A DNA stretch of 64,000 nucleotides. It comes from Anthoceros angustus. Taxonomy: Eukaryota; Streptophyta; Anthocerotopsida; Anthocerotales; Anthocerotaceae. The position numbers were made by a program, and so were the translations under genes. The notes under the pieces are model-generated. The model saw only the letters and a list, made by a program, of their open reading frames with translations. It ran no database searches and was not told the origin of the DNA. The stretch lies in NCBI GenBank assembly GCA_010909165.1, contig VJWM01000016.1, positions 558,001 through 622,000 of the forward strand. The letters run 5' to 3'. Positions within the stretch are counted from its first letter, which is position 1. The number at the start of each line of letters is the position of its first letter. Positions 11,073-22,301 of this stretch are shown one piece after another.

Positions 11073-11412
11073 AACGATCCTTGCTTCCCTTTGATCAAGG
11101 TATCACCTAGTGGAGCGAGCACGCAAGAATGCAAACATTTCGGCAGTCATGGGGTTTGTGCGTGTGCGCAACATGGAGAAGCAAGCCGTAAACAGAGCGT
11201 TTCGCGATTTGGTCGCCCGCCGGAATAGGAATATTGGCTAAGGTTGCAGGATGAACCCCAAGCAGTAGACATGATCAGTCATACTACACTTGTTTTTGGC
11301 CTTTCACCACAATAAAACCGCAAGTATGTGAGAAATGGTTGTGAGGAGACGTGGTCGAAGGCATGACATGGGTTTGGGCGCTTTTCCATAGAGCCTCACA
11401 TTGCAGTTAAGG
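11073..11412 (+). repeat. Dispersed repeat, copy 1
   Basis: Two blocks, 11073-11170 (around 'ATCCTTGCTTCCCTTTGATC' and 'TGGAGCGAGCA') and 11319-11412 (around 'CCGCAAGTATG' and 'ACGTGGTCGAAGGCATGACA'), are closely similar to 21437-21525 and 21531-21640. Here about 150 bp separates the blocks; at 21.5 kb they are nearly adjacent. The element is unidentified; the second copy abuts PPR debris. Confidence 0.7.
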
Positions 11413-11620
11413 AGTTGTATTTGTCTCAAAATGAGAATGGAGAGATTGTAACTTAGATTGTGTGTATTACGTATCGTAAGTGTGCAAGGGTGATGCTCCG
11501 GAGAGCATATGGAAGAAGTCTCACGAAGAGACACGAACTATTCATATGAGGCATGACTTCTAAATTCCTAATCTCACGGTCAGCTTATCTACATGTGTTC
11601 ACACATGCTCCCACACTACC

Positions 11621-11935
11621 TTAAGCACAAATGGGGAGATTGGGAATATCCAATTGTAGAGTGAGGAGAATTCTGTAAGTTCTTTGTGGAAATTTTATAT
11701 GAGCATAGGATTCGTCTAGGTTGATGAGTTTCTCTATGACTGAGTTCTGGACTTCTTCTATTTCATATTCAGATGGCAGCATGAAGAGATTGTGTTGTCG
11801 GCATAAGAGGCTAAGTCGTGAAAGGACTTGCTCTTTGACATTGTTTAGGGAGATAGGGGCAATTATGTCTAGGCAGGTCATGAACTCTTTCTTCATTGTT
11901 GGTAGAGTAGTTATTCGACCTGAATGTATGACCAA
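11621..11935 (-). other. Unrecognised open frame, 104 codons
   Basis: A minus-strand frame beginning 'MVIHSGRITTLPTMKKEF' and containing 'LIPNL..'-like and Leu-rich helical stretches ('VKEQVLSRLSLLCRQHNLF'). No domain recognised. Its composition looks protein-like, but it has no visible partner exons and may be part of an old mobile element. Low confidence that it is a gene. Confidence 0.2.
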
Positions 11936-12391
11936 TCATACTCATTGGGATCTACATACCGTCTTTGTGTGATCTCTTCTGCTATTAGCAGTAATACGCT
12001 ACAGGTTCTAATCCAGCCATAATGCAAAAGATTCTCTTTTGCTTCCTTGAGAAATTATATTACTATGTGAGATTCGCGCCATTCGAGATACTCAGCATGC
12101 TTGCGTGTCTTTCTTTCAAGGCGTTGGTGCTTCTTATCGCCTAGCATTGGAATGCCAGTGGGCAGGGAATGGTGTTGCTGGATTGATTATCAGCAAGGCT
12201 GAACCTAAAGTGGGTGAAGGTTTTTGTTTGCGAATGATGCTTCGCAACGAAGCAGAAACGTTATTTATAGGACACGAGTAACCGTTCTAGTCAAAGTACC
12301 GATTCGTTTTGGGCGTGAAACGTGCCCTAAACCTAAAGTCTGACGCTATTTGATAACTTGACAGACTCCGATTTGCAATACTAACAATTGC

Positions 12392-13788
12392 TCATCGTTT
12401 GTGTCCTTCGATTATGGAGAAGCCACCAGGGAATGGAACGAATTCAACGCGGCTCCATCCTGCAGCAGACAGGATTGCTTGCCACTCGGCAGCGGTTCGT
12501 TCCTTGCCATTGGTATGGGCAAGCATTAGCATGTCGGCGTCTAATACTCGGGGTGGCTTGTCGTTCTCCTGACCAGGGGCCGGTACCACTGCCTCCAGCA
12601 GCACAACCTTCCCATCCTCCGGCACCGCCTTCCAGCAGTTTTTCAAAATCTGGATGCACTCTTCGTCGTTCCAGTCGTGAAGAATCCACTGCACCCGAAC
12701 GCAGGCATTTCACTCAACTACTTCCTTCCTCACCTTAAATCATTAAATTTAATGTACACCAAGGAGGGAAGGAAGGGAGAAGGGCTTCTACAATGCCAGT
12801 ATTTACCTTCATGTAGATAGCACCCGCATTAGGCACGCTTTTGAACATGTCTCCCCCAACATGCGTGACACCTGACCAAGAAAGAGACAGGTCTGTCACA
12901 TGCCTTTCATCAATTGTAGCCTTAACAAAGTATAAAAGAAGCGATGAGACATTGCTACTGGTCAATCAGCTCACCCACCAGGTATCTCAAGAGCTGTGGC
13001 TACCACCTCGGGCAGGTCAAAATTGATGCCTTTGATGTGGGGATTAGTGTGGAGGATTTTGCGCAAACTCATGCCCACACCTCCTCCAACGTCAGCGACC
13101 ACACCGACATCCTTGAAGCCTTGGTATGCAGGAATGATGGCGTCCAGCAATTGATCACTGAGAGTGGCCATAAGTCCATGGAACAAGGCGCCAAACTCCT
13201 GATCCTCCTTGCAAACGTCCCAGAGATCCTTCCCACCGTTGGCCACACGGAAAGGCTCCGTGCCTTCCTTCAGAACTGCCTCTTGAAGATACCAAAATGG
13301 AGTGGTGAAGGTAGGATGCAGAACACACCGAAGGATCGGAGCGTTTGAGCGGACCGCGCTGCTGACCATGAGTTGGGATATGGGCGTGAGACCGTATCGG
13401 ACCTCCGAGGCGCCATCTCCTACACAAGCACAAGCACAAGCACAAGCAGAGTCTGATTCACAGACTGCAAGCAGAATTCCACAATGTAGGCGGATGTGAC
13501 TGCACTCGAAGCGAACTGCTCCTCAGACTTACCGTATTGGGCTCGGAACACCTTGTGAGCTACGAGAAAGCGAAGAATGCGATTGAGAGCTGCGACGCCA
13601 GGATTGGAGGTGGGCAGCTGGGCGGCAATCTCCTGAGCTGTGAGCAGGGAGGCCTGACCAGCCCCTGCTATGATGTCCGCAATGCCAAGCTTCACAGCTG
13701 CATTCAGCACCGCGGAGCGGAGAGTTGCCAGCTGAAGATCCATAAGAGCCTCGACATATTCAGGACCTCCAGAAGCGTGATCACCCAT
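12392..13788 (-). CDS. Class II (COMT-type) SAM-dependent O-methyltransferase, four exons
   Basis: Methylates hydroxyls of phenolics such as caffeate, flavonoids or related specialised metabolites; the substrate cannot be read from sequence. Exons: 13788-13533, 13419-12979, 12871-12807, 12688-12392, all GT-AG, joined frame 1059 nt, 352 residues, the usual COMT length. An N-terminal dimerisation domain (about 1-110) is followed by the SAM-binding loop 'DVGGGVG' (195-201), 'INFDLPEVV', 'GVTHVGGDMF' and the catalytic 'WILHDWNDEEC' with His258. 'KVVLLEAVVP' and the C-terminal 'SIIEGHKR' complete the fold. The upstream in-frame Met at 13944 would add 52 residues unlike the family, so I prefer 13788. 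Part of the 5' flank is duplicated in tandem at 13868-14062. Confidence 0.9.
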
Positions 13789-13867
13789 TTTCCAAATCCA
13801 GAAACTCACAACCGCTAAGAAGTGTCTGCAGCTTGCGGCAATAGCTTCCTCCAGAACTGGAAGAGGC

Positions 13868-14062
13868 AACCATTTTGTTGAGAAATCCTTCCAAGGAAGC
13901 TCCTCCGGGACCTTCGTGGAGGCTAAATGATAAAATTCGGGCAAACTAACCCCATTGGTTGAGGAACGATCTGGAGCAAGGAACCATTTTGTTGAGCAAT
14001 CCTTCCCAGGAAGGTCCTCAGGAACCTTCCTGAACGCTAAATGATAAATTTCTGCAAACTAA
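13868..14062. repeat. 114-bp tandem duplication 5' of the methyltransferase
   Basis: AACCATTTTGTTGAG recurs at 13868 and 13982, and the following about 80 bp (ending GCAAACTAAC) are about 80-85 percent alike. It lies in the likely promoter/5' UTR of the methyltransferase and may duplicate regulatory sequence. Confidence 0.8.
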
Positions 14063-15347
14063 CGTCATCGATTACCGAAAGGTCAATTACAAACAGCATG
14101 GCAAAGCGCCTTGCTGAATCGTCCTATGCGAAACCTGGCATGTATGCCAATGTGCAAAACCCTAACCAATTAGATCTAATCACAAACTAATACATCTCAC
14201 TTGACGGAGTGAACCGCCACTAAATCCTGGAGGTTTATAGCACAGGAAGAAACAAAGAAGTATACATTTTATTTTAGATAAAATATAATATAGGAGTAGA
14301 TAAAATATAATATCCCTTTTATCCCATCTTTTTCTGGAAGACGTAGGCCATAGAGGCTCTTGTCTTTCTGATTCCAGGAGTTGGGAATCCGAGTCGGGAC
14401 ACGAGAGGGACCCAGTCACCCAGGCCCCTCCAAGCTTGCATCCCTGTTGATAAACGCCCGTTTGAAAGCATCTTAAGATGAGCCTGAGGATATTTCACCA
14501 TAAAGCGTGCAAGCACATACCGTGGCCTGGATCCATCCAGTTGGCGGGACGAAAAAGGACTTGGAGCCGAAAGTAAGGACATGGAATGGGCAACGACGGC
14601 CCGAGGCCAAAAGTGAGGACACCGAGTGGGCGGAAAGATGGCCATTAGTCTTGCCTGCATAGGAACTTGAGAATTTCAGGCGTCTGGCCAGCGCCTTGGG
14701 GAAATATTAGGAGATTTTATTGAGGTGAAAAAACGATGGAAAAAGCCCATCTATAGGAGGGGACAACCAAAGGGGACCAGGGGGTCAAGGTGAAGAGGAG
14801 CGACTGAGCTCCCTACCTAAAGTCTTGGGGTGTCTCTTTTATGTTTTGCTCCTTTGCTCGTGTTTCTTCAATCCAACCCATGTGCCGAGGAACAGGCGGC
14901 GTGCGTTGTGAAGCTCGCTCACGGCGAGGTGGCCTGTCGCAGGCGGTTTCCCGTGAGTATGGCACGGTTCCCACACAGACAAAGGTACACATACATACAT
15001 CGGATATGATAGACGAGGGAGAAGATGATCATGCCACGGTCATCTTCACCATGGGCATGCTGCACGGGCTTGTCAGTGGGGCCATATCTGGCTGACGAGC
15101 ATACAACCTACGTGAGTAGAACCTTGAAGCCAGAAATGGATATCGCGCACCGAAGTGATTCAAGCCAGATCGTCCTCCATCACATGCCGTTAACAGGACC
15201 TTTGACATGTAGTGCAGTCCAGCCTACCCTTTGTTTGCTGCCGAATATCTACTTCGCCTGCGGGCAGACCTACAAAAGTGTTGGCTGGCCAGTGGCGACA
15301 ATGTTGTGCGCCTACCAATTCTGAGTTCCGATTGAGAAGCGGTAGCA
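14063..15347. other. Unassigned intergenic stretch
   Basis: No gene recognised. An AT-rich segment at 14250-14330 contains a near-duplicate of GATAAAATATAATAT. The 3' part probably holds the dioxygenase promoter; no element is clear. Confidence 0.35.
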
Positions 15348-16844
15348 ATGGCCCTCTGCCCCCAACAATCGTATACCTTCGGATCGGATTCCAACGCCCA
15401 CCAAGGGCAACTCACGGCGCAGGCACACTGCGCCATCTCTCCAGCTGGCGATCGCTCAACTCCCTCACCACTTGCTGCGACATTGCAGAAGCAAGGCCCT
15501 GCACACGTACGTGGTGGCCATGGCGGGGTCATCCTGCCAACGCGGATCCACACGCAATTCCGGCAGCTTCCTGTACGGCGGCATGCCATAGCGAGTGCCC
15601 GAGCGAGCTCATCAGCTGGTGGGCTGGCCGTGACCGGTCGCGAGGAGGCGGAAGTGGAGCGGGAAGACCCTGCCAAGTGGAGAAGGGTGCAGAAGGAGCT
15701 GGTGGACGGGACGCTGGATCTGGAAGGACTGAAGCCGTCTCCAGCGCGGCGGGCGGAGCTGGTGGAGCAGGCGCTGGCGGGCGCGGAGACCGGATTCTTC
15801 TACATCAGCAACTTCGGCGTGGACCAGGCCCTCCTGGATGACGTGCGGGCCGAGTCCTTCCGCTTCTTCTCGCAGCCCATGGAGGAGAAGTTGAAGACGA
15901 GGACGATGTTGAAGATCAACGACGGGCGGGCCTACGGCTACGGCGTCGACTTTGGCGGCGACGCCGCCAACACGGAAGGTGCAGCGCTGCCGGAGCCCAA
16001 GATCCGGGAGGTGTACCGCCTCCGAGTGCACCCGGAATCTCACCGGGTGGAGAAGGCCTGGCCTCCCGCGCTGCCCAGCTTCAGGGAGAAGTTCTCGCTG
16101 TACGGGGACCGGATCCTGGCGGCGGCGCACTTCCTGGGAGGCCTGCTCACGGAGGGGCTGGGCCTGTCGGAATCCTACATCACCAACACCTACGGGCCGC
16201 TGCTGCTCAACATGGTCATGGCCAGGCGCCTGGCCCGGCCGCAAGGAGGAGGAAAGGGCCTGCCCACGCACACCGACAGCAACCTCTTCAATTTCCACGT
16301 CGCTGACGGCGTGCGGGGCTTGGAGCTCTTCCATGACGGGCAGTGGTTCACCGTGCCACCGCTGCTGGACCGCGCGCTCTTCACCATCGGGGAGGACATG
16401 GAGGTACGTGCGTGCGCTATTTGATGAACATTGCACAAGCAAGCTCTGCTCATGACAATTCTGTCTGAATCATCAATGCGTTGCAATTAAACATCGCAGA
16501 CTTTGAGCAACGGTAGGTGCTACGCCGTGTACCACAGAGTTGCGGCTGGAACTCGATTACGGCAGTCGATGATCACCACATGCGATGTCGGGCGGGATGA
16601 GATCATTGGACCCGCGCCGCAGCTCATCGACGACCACAATCCCGCTCGATACTTGGTGAGAAAGCAGGCGGACCGGACCGACCACATCCTTCAGGCCTTT
16701 CATCGTGGGATCAAGCCTGACCGCACCAAAGCCCCTCTCCTCGTACATCCCGACCGACACCTCGACCGCACCAGGAACCTTTATTATCACGGAGAGGGAG
16801 AGGAGGAGTTGCTCTACATCAATGGCGAGCCGTTGCTCTACTGA
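15348..16844 (+). CDS. 2-oxoglutarate/Fe(II)-dependent dioxygenase (isopenicillin N synthase-like), two exons
   Basis: Uses 2-oxoglutarate and O2 to oxidise an organic substrate, probably a hormone or specialised metabolite. Exons: 15348-16403 and 16500-16844; the intron is GT-AG and 96 bp, joined frame 1401 nt, 466 residues. The DIOX_N-type segment includes 'AETGFFYISNFGVDQ' (about 147-160). The jelly-roll core supplies the iron ligands 'THTDS' (His308, Asp310) and 'VYHRV' (His364), and 'RQS' (Arg373, Ser375) binds 2-oxoglutarate, so the active site is complete. About 95 N-terminal residues, Ala/Ser/Gln/Arg-rich and outside the fold, suggest a plastid transit peptide. The C-terminal tail with 'LYINGEPLLY' is unusually long. 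A broken second copy lies downstream at 17.8 and 21.7 kb. Confidence 0.87.
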
Positions 16845-17159
16845 CGGGTATATGCTTGCTCCAAATGCACCAAAAGCTCTTCTTTCGTTTCGTGGTGTGT
16901 GCCTTCACTTGTGTGACAGGAAAACACATCCTTTACAGGGGGGGCAGGATCCAAAGGCAAAATCCTTCCCATCCTGTTAGAACATCTCCAAGTCGAAGGA
17001 CGGTTCCCAGCCTTCCAACATCTAAGAAAACGGTACAGACGGCTCTCCTATACATGAGAAGAGTCCCTTCCCTTTAGAAGAAGCAGCCAGCAAAAGAACC
17101 AGGTTCCGAGGGTGGACGTGAATGGCAAGGAACTTCTCCAGTCCAGAGACATTTTAGAT
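16845..17159. other. 3' flank of the dioxygenase gene
   Basis: No gene recognised; probably 3' UTR followed by spacer up to the 115-bp repeat array. Confidence 0.35.
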
Positions 17160-17555
17160 GTGGTGGTGATTCATTGATATGGCACAAAGACGTAAGGGAA
17201 CCATTCATACGTGGTGGTGATTCATTGATATAGCACATAGACAGATCGGTTGATGTGCTGCTCCATGGCCCCGGATGTAGACTACAATTCCATAATGTAC
17301 TGGGACTGTGAGACACTTGAGATACGTGGTGGTGATTCATTGATATAGCACATAGACAGATCGGTTGATGTGCTGCTCCATGGCCCCGGATGTAGACTAC
17401 AATTCCATAATGTACTGGGACTGTGAGACACTTGAGATACGTGGTGGTGATTCATTGATATAGCACATAGACAGATCGGTTGATGTGCTGCTCCATGGCC
17501 CCGGATGTAGACTACAATTCCATAATGTACTGGGACTGTGAGACACTTGAGAGAG
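17160..17555. repeat. 115-bp x 3 tandem array
   Basis: Units begin GTGGTGGTGATTCATTGATA at 17211, 17326 and 17441 and are almost perfect; a diverged partial unit begins at 17160. No coding content. The near-identity of the units suggests recent expansion. It lies between the intact dioxygenase gene and its broken copy. Confidence 0.93.
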
Positions 17556-17836
17556 ACTCTACAATTTAGAGTATCTTATCCTTTGCAACAAAAGGTAACT
17601 TATGGGAGTTGCGCTTGTGGATGCTATACTAGTACCTAGGCTTGCAATATTCCTTGAAAGAGGATCTTGCCCGTGGCGGGTTGGTCACCTCGTGCACACA
17701 AGGTGCAGAGTCTTGGTGTGCGACCTATAAATGCACAATAGTACTAGTTCTAGCTCTCGGTCGAGTGAAGGGACTGTGAGTTGAGGTGCAATTAAATACC
17801 GGTAGATGCAGCTGAACTAAGCAGGGTGCTGCTCGA

Positions 17837-18488
17837 TTGCAATGGCCCTCTGCCGGCATCAGTCCCTGCCATTGTGCGCTCGCGGTGGGATGCGGTGAAC
17901 GCGTACGAGATCCTGCACCACCGCCCTCAACCTCGCCCTCTGCAGCATGGGTTGCAGGTTGTACGCAGCAAATCCCCAGCTCCAACTCCCTCACCGCTAC
18001 CTGCAGGGGTCAGACGTCCGAGACGAATTCGGGAATGGCGCACCTCCGATTGCAAGTTCGCCGTGCCACTGCTGCATACGGCTGCCGCGCACGGCATCGC
18101 CCGAGCCTCCTCCTCATCAGGCCAAGGGCTGGCCCAGCTGGCGGAGGGTGCGGAGGCTGAGCTTCCCATGGAGTTTCCGGTCGAATCCCCTGCGAGCTGG
18201 AGCAGGGCCGACAGGGCGCTGGTGGACAGGACGCTGGACCTAGAAGGGTTGCAGCCGTCCCCGGCCCGGCGCGCGGAGCTGGTGAAGCAGGCGGCCGCGG
18301 GAGCGGAGACCGGCCTGTTCTACGTCAAGAACTTGGGCATCGACTTGGGCTTGCTGGAGGACGTCCGGCGGGAGGCGTATCGCTTCTTCACACAGCCGGT
18401 GCAGAAGAAGGCCAAGACGGTGGCGTCCCTGCCCGTCCCCGACGGCCGCACATACGGCTACTCCTTCGACTTCGGCGGGGACAGGCTC
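17837..18488 (+). pseudogene. 2OG dioxygenase pseudogene, N-terminal part
   Basis: A second copy of the dioxygenase at 15.3 kb. It starts with the same 'MALC' start context as the intact gene (ATGGCCCTCTGCC at 17841), but a stop and frameshift follow within about 20 codons. The main frame resumes as 'HGIARASSSSG', then 'VDRTLDLEGLQPSPARRAEL', 'GAETGLFYVKNLGID' and 'DGRTYGYSFDFGGD'. It then runs into unrelated sequence and stops at 18506, before any iron ligand. The missing C-terminal part lies at 21740-22060. Confidence 0.85.
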
Positions 18489-20329
18489 CAGGACTCTCTT
18501 AACTGAATGATTTGAATGTCGGAGCTGCACTTAACCAGGTTTTACAGATATCCTGCAGAGTCGGATGACCGACTCCTCTCTCAGGCGCAATCAGAAGCTC
18601 CCATAACAGTAGGAACAATGATCACTACGACCTACAGCAATGATCTACGACTGAGCTGCACACAACGGCTAAAGTTTGTCAGGCAACAGAGGAACAATTC
18701 GACTCTATTAGGCAACCGACTGTCCAGCTCCCAATTAAAAGCTTAAACCTTTAAGGCCAAAGGAAGAGATAACAGCACAAATTGGATTTTGATGCTTGCA
18801 GACCCACACAACTAGGCGGAAGAGAGCAACAGATGTCTCAAATCAGGGATGCTACCCGAGGTGTGGATGGAAATCAGTTTGCTTTCAGTCTGATCTAGCC
18901 CAGAAAGGCGAGGGCAGCAACAATAGGGTCCAAGTTCCAACAATTCAAAGTAACACCTGACCACAGAGATAAAGCGATGATTGGTGCTGTCCAATGTTTG
19001 CCATCCAGTGATGCAAAGATGCTGCCCAACATTCCGCAACACGACAGCAAGGCCAGACAGGATTTGAATTCAAGGTTCTCATGGAGATACCTCATCGGCT
19101 AGCAGAATTTGATGCAGAGCTTTGTGACAGTGTTACAAGCATGGAGAAACGTGCGCGCGGGATCTTGGTAGACTGACCACAAAGGGTTGATGCAGAGCTT
19201 TATGGTAGTGTTTGGTTACTGGCAGGGGGAAACGTGCGTGATCTTGACAGACTGACGACAAAGGGTATGGTGAGAGACACGACCAGGACGTATCCGATGA
19301 TGACTACACGAGCTGGTAGGACGGAAGGCCCGGTGCTCATCCATAACAAGGAGGAACGGCATTCACAGTCTATAAGACAGAAAACACAACGGAGATGGCG
19401 GATCAACCCTATCTTGGAGGCATCGGAGCCTGCATCACTCGCCCCGATTGCTGGGGTTTTGCGGCTCGGGAGTAGGAAGGTGCCAATCGAGCCGGTGGCT
19501 CTGTGGCGAAGGGTTGGGACCACCAGGGCACCTCGGGGCAGGCCGGCTTCGCAGGTCTCTTCCGGGGCATCACTGCCCATCAATTTGCAGGCATCGCAGC
19601 TGGAGCGGGAATTCCTTCTGCCGCGTGTGGCACTCTTGTGCCGCCCATCGGCCGGCTCTCAATCTGCAGCTCAGAGTTCCGCGGACCAGGCCGGCGACTT
19701 CGCAGGTGGAATCGGGCAGCGTTCTTTTGCGCTTGCATGGCTTGATCTCGGGAGGATAGGTACCTACTAGGTGGTATGGATTGTTGAGGTCCCGGTTTTG
19801 CACCGGTGGAGCGAGGATTGAAAAATGGCAGACCAGCTATCTGCTTGCAAGCGGAAGCTCTCCAGCTTGTGTGAGCGCCGCCAGATTCGGAAGCCTGAAT
19901 CCACAGATGGGTTATGTACCTCTCCTTCTATGTCAAGTACTCGGGATAAGCCTGAACTGCAAGCGTGCAGAATCGAAAATGGGCATCGTAACAGCTGGAA
20001 TGGTGGGCATGTCATGTCAACAGGGAAAGCCCTCAAAGGCCGTGCAGCCCTGAAATTTCTCGCTCACATAGACACTGCTATTTCTCGGTCTCTGCTCCCC
20101 ACTGTGCTATAGTTGTGGACAGCTGGGAAGAAGTTGGTTGTGGGGAACAAGTCCATGACCAAGCGCGCAGGATGGGTACTGAGCGTGATAACGGCTGGAA
20201 CTGTGAGCATGCTTGGTCAGCAGGGGTAACTCTCTGAGGCCATTGGAGCCCTGGAATTTCTTGCTTGCACAGACTATGACATTTCTCAGTCTCTGCTTTA
20301 CACGTTGCTCAGTGTCAATCTTGGGTACG
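18489..20329. other. Unassigned insertion-like stretch
   Basis: Non-dioxygenase sequence between the two halves of the broken dioxygenase copy. An imperfect 79-bp tandem pair lies at 19108-19186 and 19187-19265 (both around TTGATGCAGAGCTTT and ending ACAAAGGG). Long frames at 19234-19770 show no recognised domain. Confidence 0.4.
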
Positions 20330-21370
20330 AGTCCGGTGCGTACTTGATGAACCGTATCTAGCGCATCTACATGTGGTGCGGTAGGCTGCAGGAGGCCATG
20401 AAGGTGTTCACCAAGGTTGGCAAACCCACTGTCCTCGTGTGTTTTCCTTAATTTCTGCACATGCTAAGCGCCGGAAACCTAAGGAGGGCATACAACTCTA
20501 CCATGAGATGCGTAGGTCAGGAGTGAAGGTGAATATGAATTGTCACATATTTGTAGCTGCCCTTCAGGCTGGCACATCTGCCGCCGACTTGGAATCTGGC
20601 AGAAAAGTGCAGTGTGAGGTGATGCACATTGGCACTCCTACTAACATCTTTGGGAACTACCTGGTGGACATGCAGGCAAAATGTGGCGAACTGATAGACA
20701 CACACTGAAAGATGCACGCCAGGTTTCTGACAGCATGAACACTAAACAATCTGGTGCCATGGACTGCCCTGATAGCTGGATATGCCCAGCAAGGGCTCGG
20801 ACATGTGGCGCTTGTTGTGTATGGACAAATGGAGGAGGCGGGCATCATTTTGGCTGTCCATTTTACTTTTGCTTGCCTTCTGTAGACCTGTGCAGGCACT
20901 GGCGCCTTACTGAAGGGCAGGCAGCTGCACTCACACAGATTGTTGAAAGAGGACTCTTTGATGACGCAGTGGTGGGCACCTGCCTAGTGGACATGTATGC
21001 AATGTGGTGAACTGGAATATGCTCTCACAAGGTTTTTGACAGCATGAACACAAAGAATCTGGTGACATGGAATGAATGCTCTGATCACTGGGTATGCACA
21101 GAAAGGGCTCTGGCATGAGGCGCTTGTCGTGTATGGACAAATGGAGCAGGGGGAGCTGGTTTTAGCTTGCCAAGTGACTTTTGACTGCGCTCTGAAGGGC
21201 TGTGCAAGCACTGGTGTCTTGCAGAAGGGCAGGCAGTTGCACTCACAGATTGTCGAAAGAAAACTGTCGAATGACGTGGTGGTGGGCACCTGCCTGGTGG
21301 ACATGTATGCAAAATGTGGTGGACTGGAAAATGCATGCCAGAATTTTGACAGCATGTACACGAAGAATGT
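20330..21370 (+). pseudogene. PLS-type PPR protein pseudogene
   Basis: Plus-strand reading in shifting frames gives a PPR array: 'YMWCGRLQEAMKVFTKVGK', 'LISAHAKRRKPKEGIQLYHE', 'NYLVDMQAKCGEL', then 'GTCLVDMYA', 'KNLVTWNALITGYAQKGLW'-like text split by a frameshift near 21070, 'ALVVYGQMEQG', 'GCASTGVLQKGRQLHSQIVE' and 'GTCLVDMYAKCGGLENACQN'. At least five frame changes or stops are present. It shares the 'VYGQMEQ' and 'ASTG.LQKG' signatures with the minus-strand pseudogene at 0.3-1.3 kb, so both derive from one subfamily. It lies inside the broken dioxygenase copy. Confidence 0.8.
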
Positions 21371-21436
21371 GGAGTCATATGCGCATGGACCGCCTGATAT
21401 CTGGGAGGAAAGATCTGCAATTGTGCAAGCAGGCGA

Positions 21437-21640
21437 TCCTTGCTTCGCTTTGATCAAGGTAGTACCTAGTGGAGCGAGCATGTAAGATTGCAAACATTTC
21501 GGCACTCGTGGGGTTTGTGCTTGTGCGCAACCGCAAGTATGGGAGAAATGGTTGTGGAGAGACGTGGTCGAAGGCATGACATGGTTTTGGGCGCTGTTGC
21601 CATATCCATATAGCATGACTCTGCAGGTTAAGGAGTTGAA
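21437..21640 (+). repeat. Dispersed repeat, copy 2
   Basis: Second copy of the sequence at 11073-11412, without the 150-bp spacer found there. It follows directly on the PPR pseudogene. Unidentified family. Confidence 0.7.
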
Positions 21641-21739
21641 TTCTATGCCTCAATTCTGCAGCTGGTTATGAGGAAGCCTTTGAGCACCTCAACGATACAT
21701 TACTCCGGCAGATAAGAAATCATACATCTTGCTGAAGTG

Positions 21740-22060
21740 CAAGCCGATCCCAGCAAAGCTTGGACGGGAGCTCGAAGACGTCTGTCAATGCTTATAAATT
21801 TTGACGTTGGCCGGGACGAGGCCATCGCGCCTACAGAGCAGCTCATCGACGCTCTCGATCCCGCTCGATACCGCGGAAGGAGGGCAGGACGACCAGACCG
21901 ACTACTTCCTCGACTCCTTTCAGAACTCGTGCAAGCCAGACCGCACCAAATCCTACATGCTTCTGCATCCCGCCCAACACATCGACTCAACCAAGAATCT
22001 GTATCACCAACAGCAGGGCTTGCTGTACATCAATGGCGACCCGCTGCTGCAACCACCTGC
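21740..22060 (+). pseudogene. 2OG dioxygenase pseudogene, C-terminal exon
   Basis: Matches exon 2 of the intact dioxygenase. One frame gives 'NFDVGRDEAIAPTEQLID' then 'DPARYRG' (compare 'CDVGRDEIIGPAPQLID' in the intact gene). After a frameshift near 21880 a second frame gives 'DRTKSYMLLHPAQHID' and 'GLLYINGDPLL'. The catalytic 'LSNGR..VYHRV' start of the exon is missing or unrecognisable. With 17837-18488 it forms one broken gene copy. Confidence 0.82.
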
Positions 22061-22230
22061 TGGCTTCCACCACCTCTTGCAACCACCCCACTTTTCATTG
22101 CTCTTCGAACCGCTGCTGTATTAGCCTTAGGCTTCCACCCACATCCCCACATTTCATTGCTCTTTGGAATGTTTTCAGCCCCTAAAAAACGCACAACGTA
22201 GTATATGTCCTGAACCAAGGAGCGCATCAA

Positions 22231-22301
22231 GCTCCCGGCGAGGATTGAACTCGCGACCTTTCGCTTACGAAGCGAACGCACTACCACTATGCTACGGAAG
22301 C
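22231..22301 (-). tRNA. tRNA-Thr (anticodon CGT)
   Basis: A complete cloverleaf on the minus strand, 71 nt. The acceptor stem GCTTCCG/CGGGAGC pairs over 7 positions (one T-G). The D arm is GCA/TGC around TAGTGGTAG. The anticodon stem TTCGC/GCGAA flanks loop TTCGTAA, giving anticodon CGT (codon ACG, Thr). The T arm is GCGAG-TTCAATC-CTCGC. No intron and no encoded CCA, as expected for a nuclear gene. Anticodon identity is read from the loop; isotype identity elements were not checked by software. Confidence 0.92.

Noticed and set aside
15612-16442. 276-codon open frame antisense to the dioxygenase
   Set aside because: Shadow of GC-rich coding sequence; the sense strand has the full active site and a valid intron.
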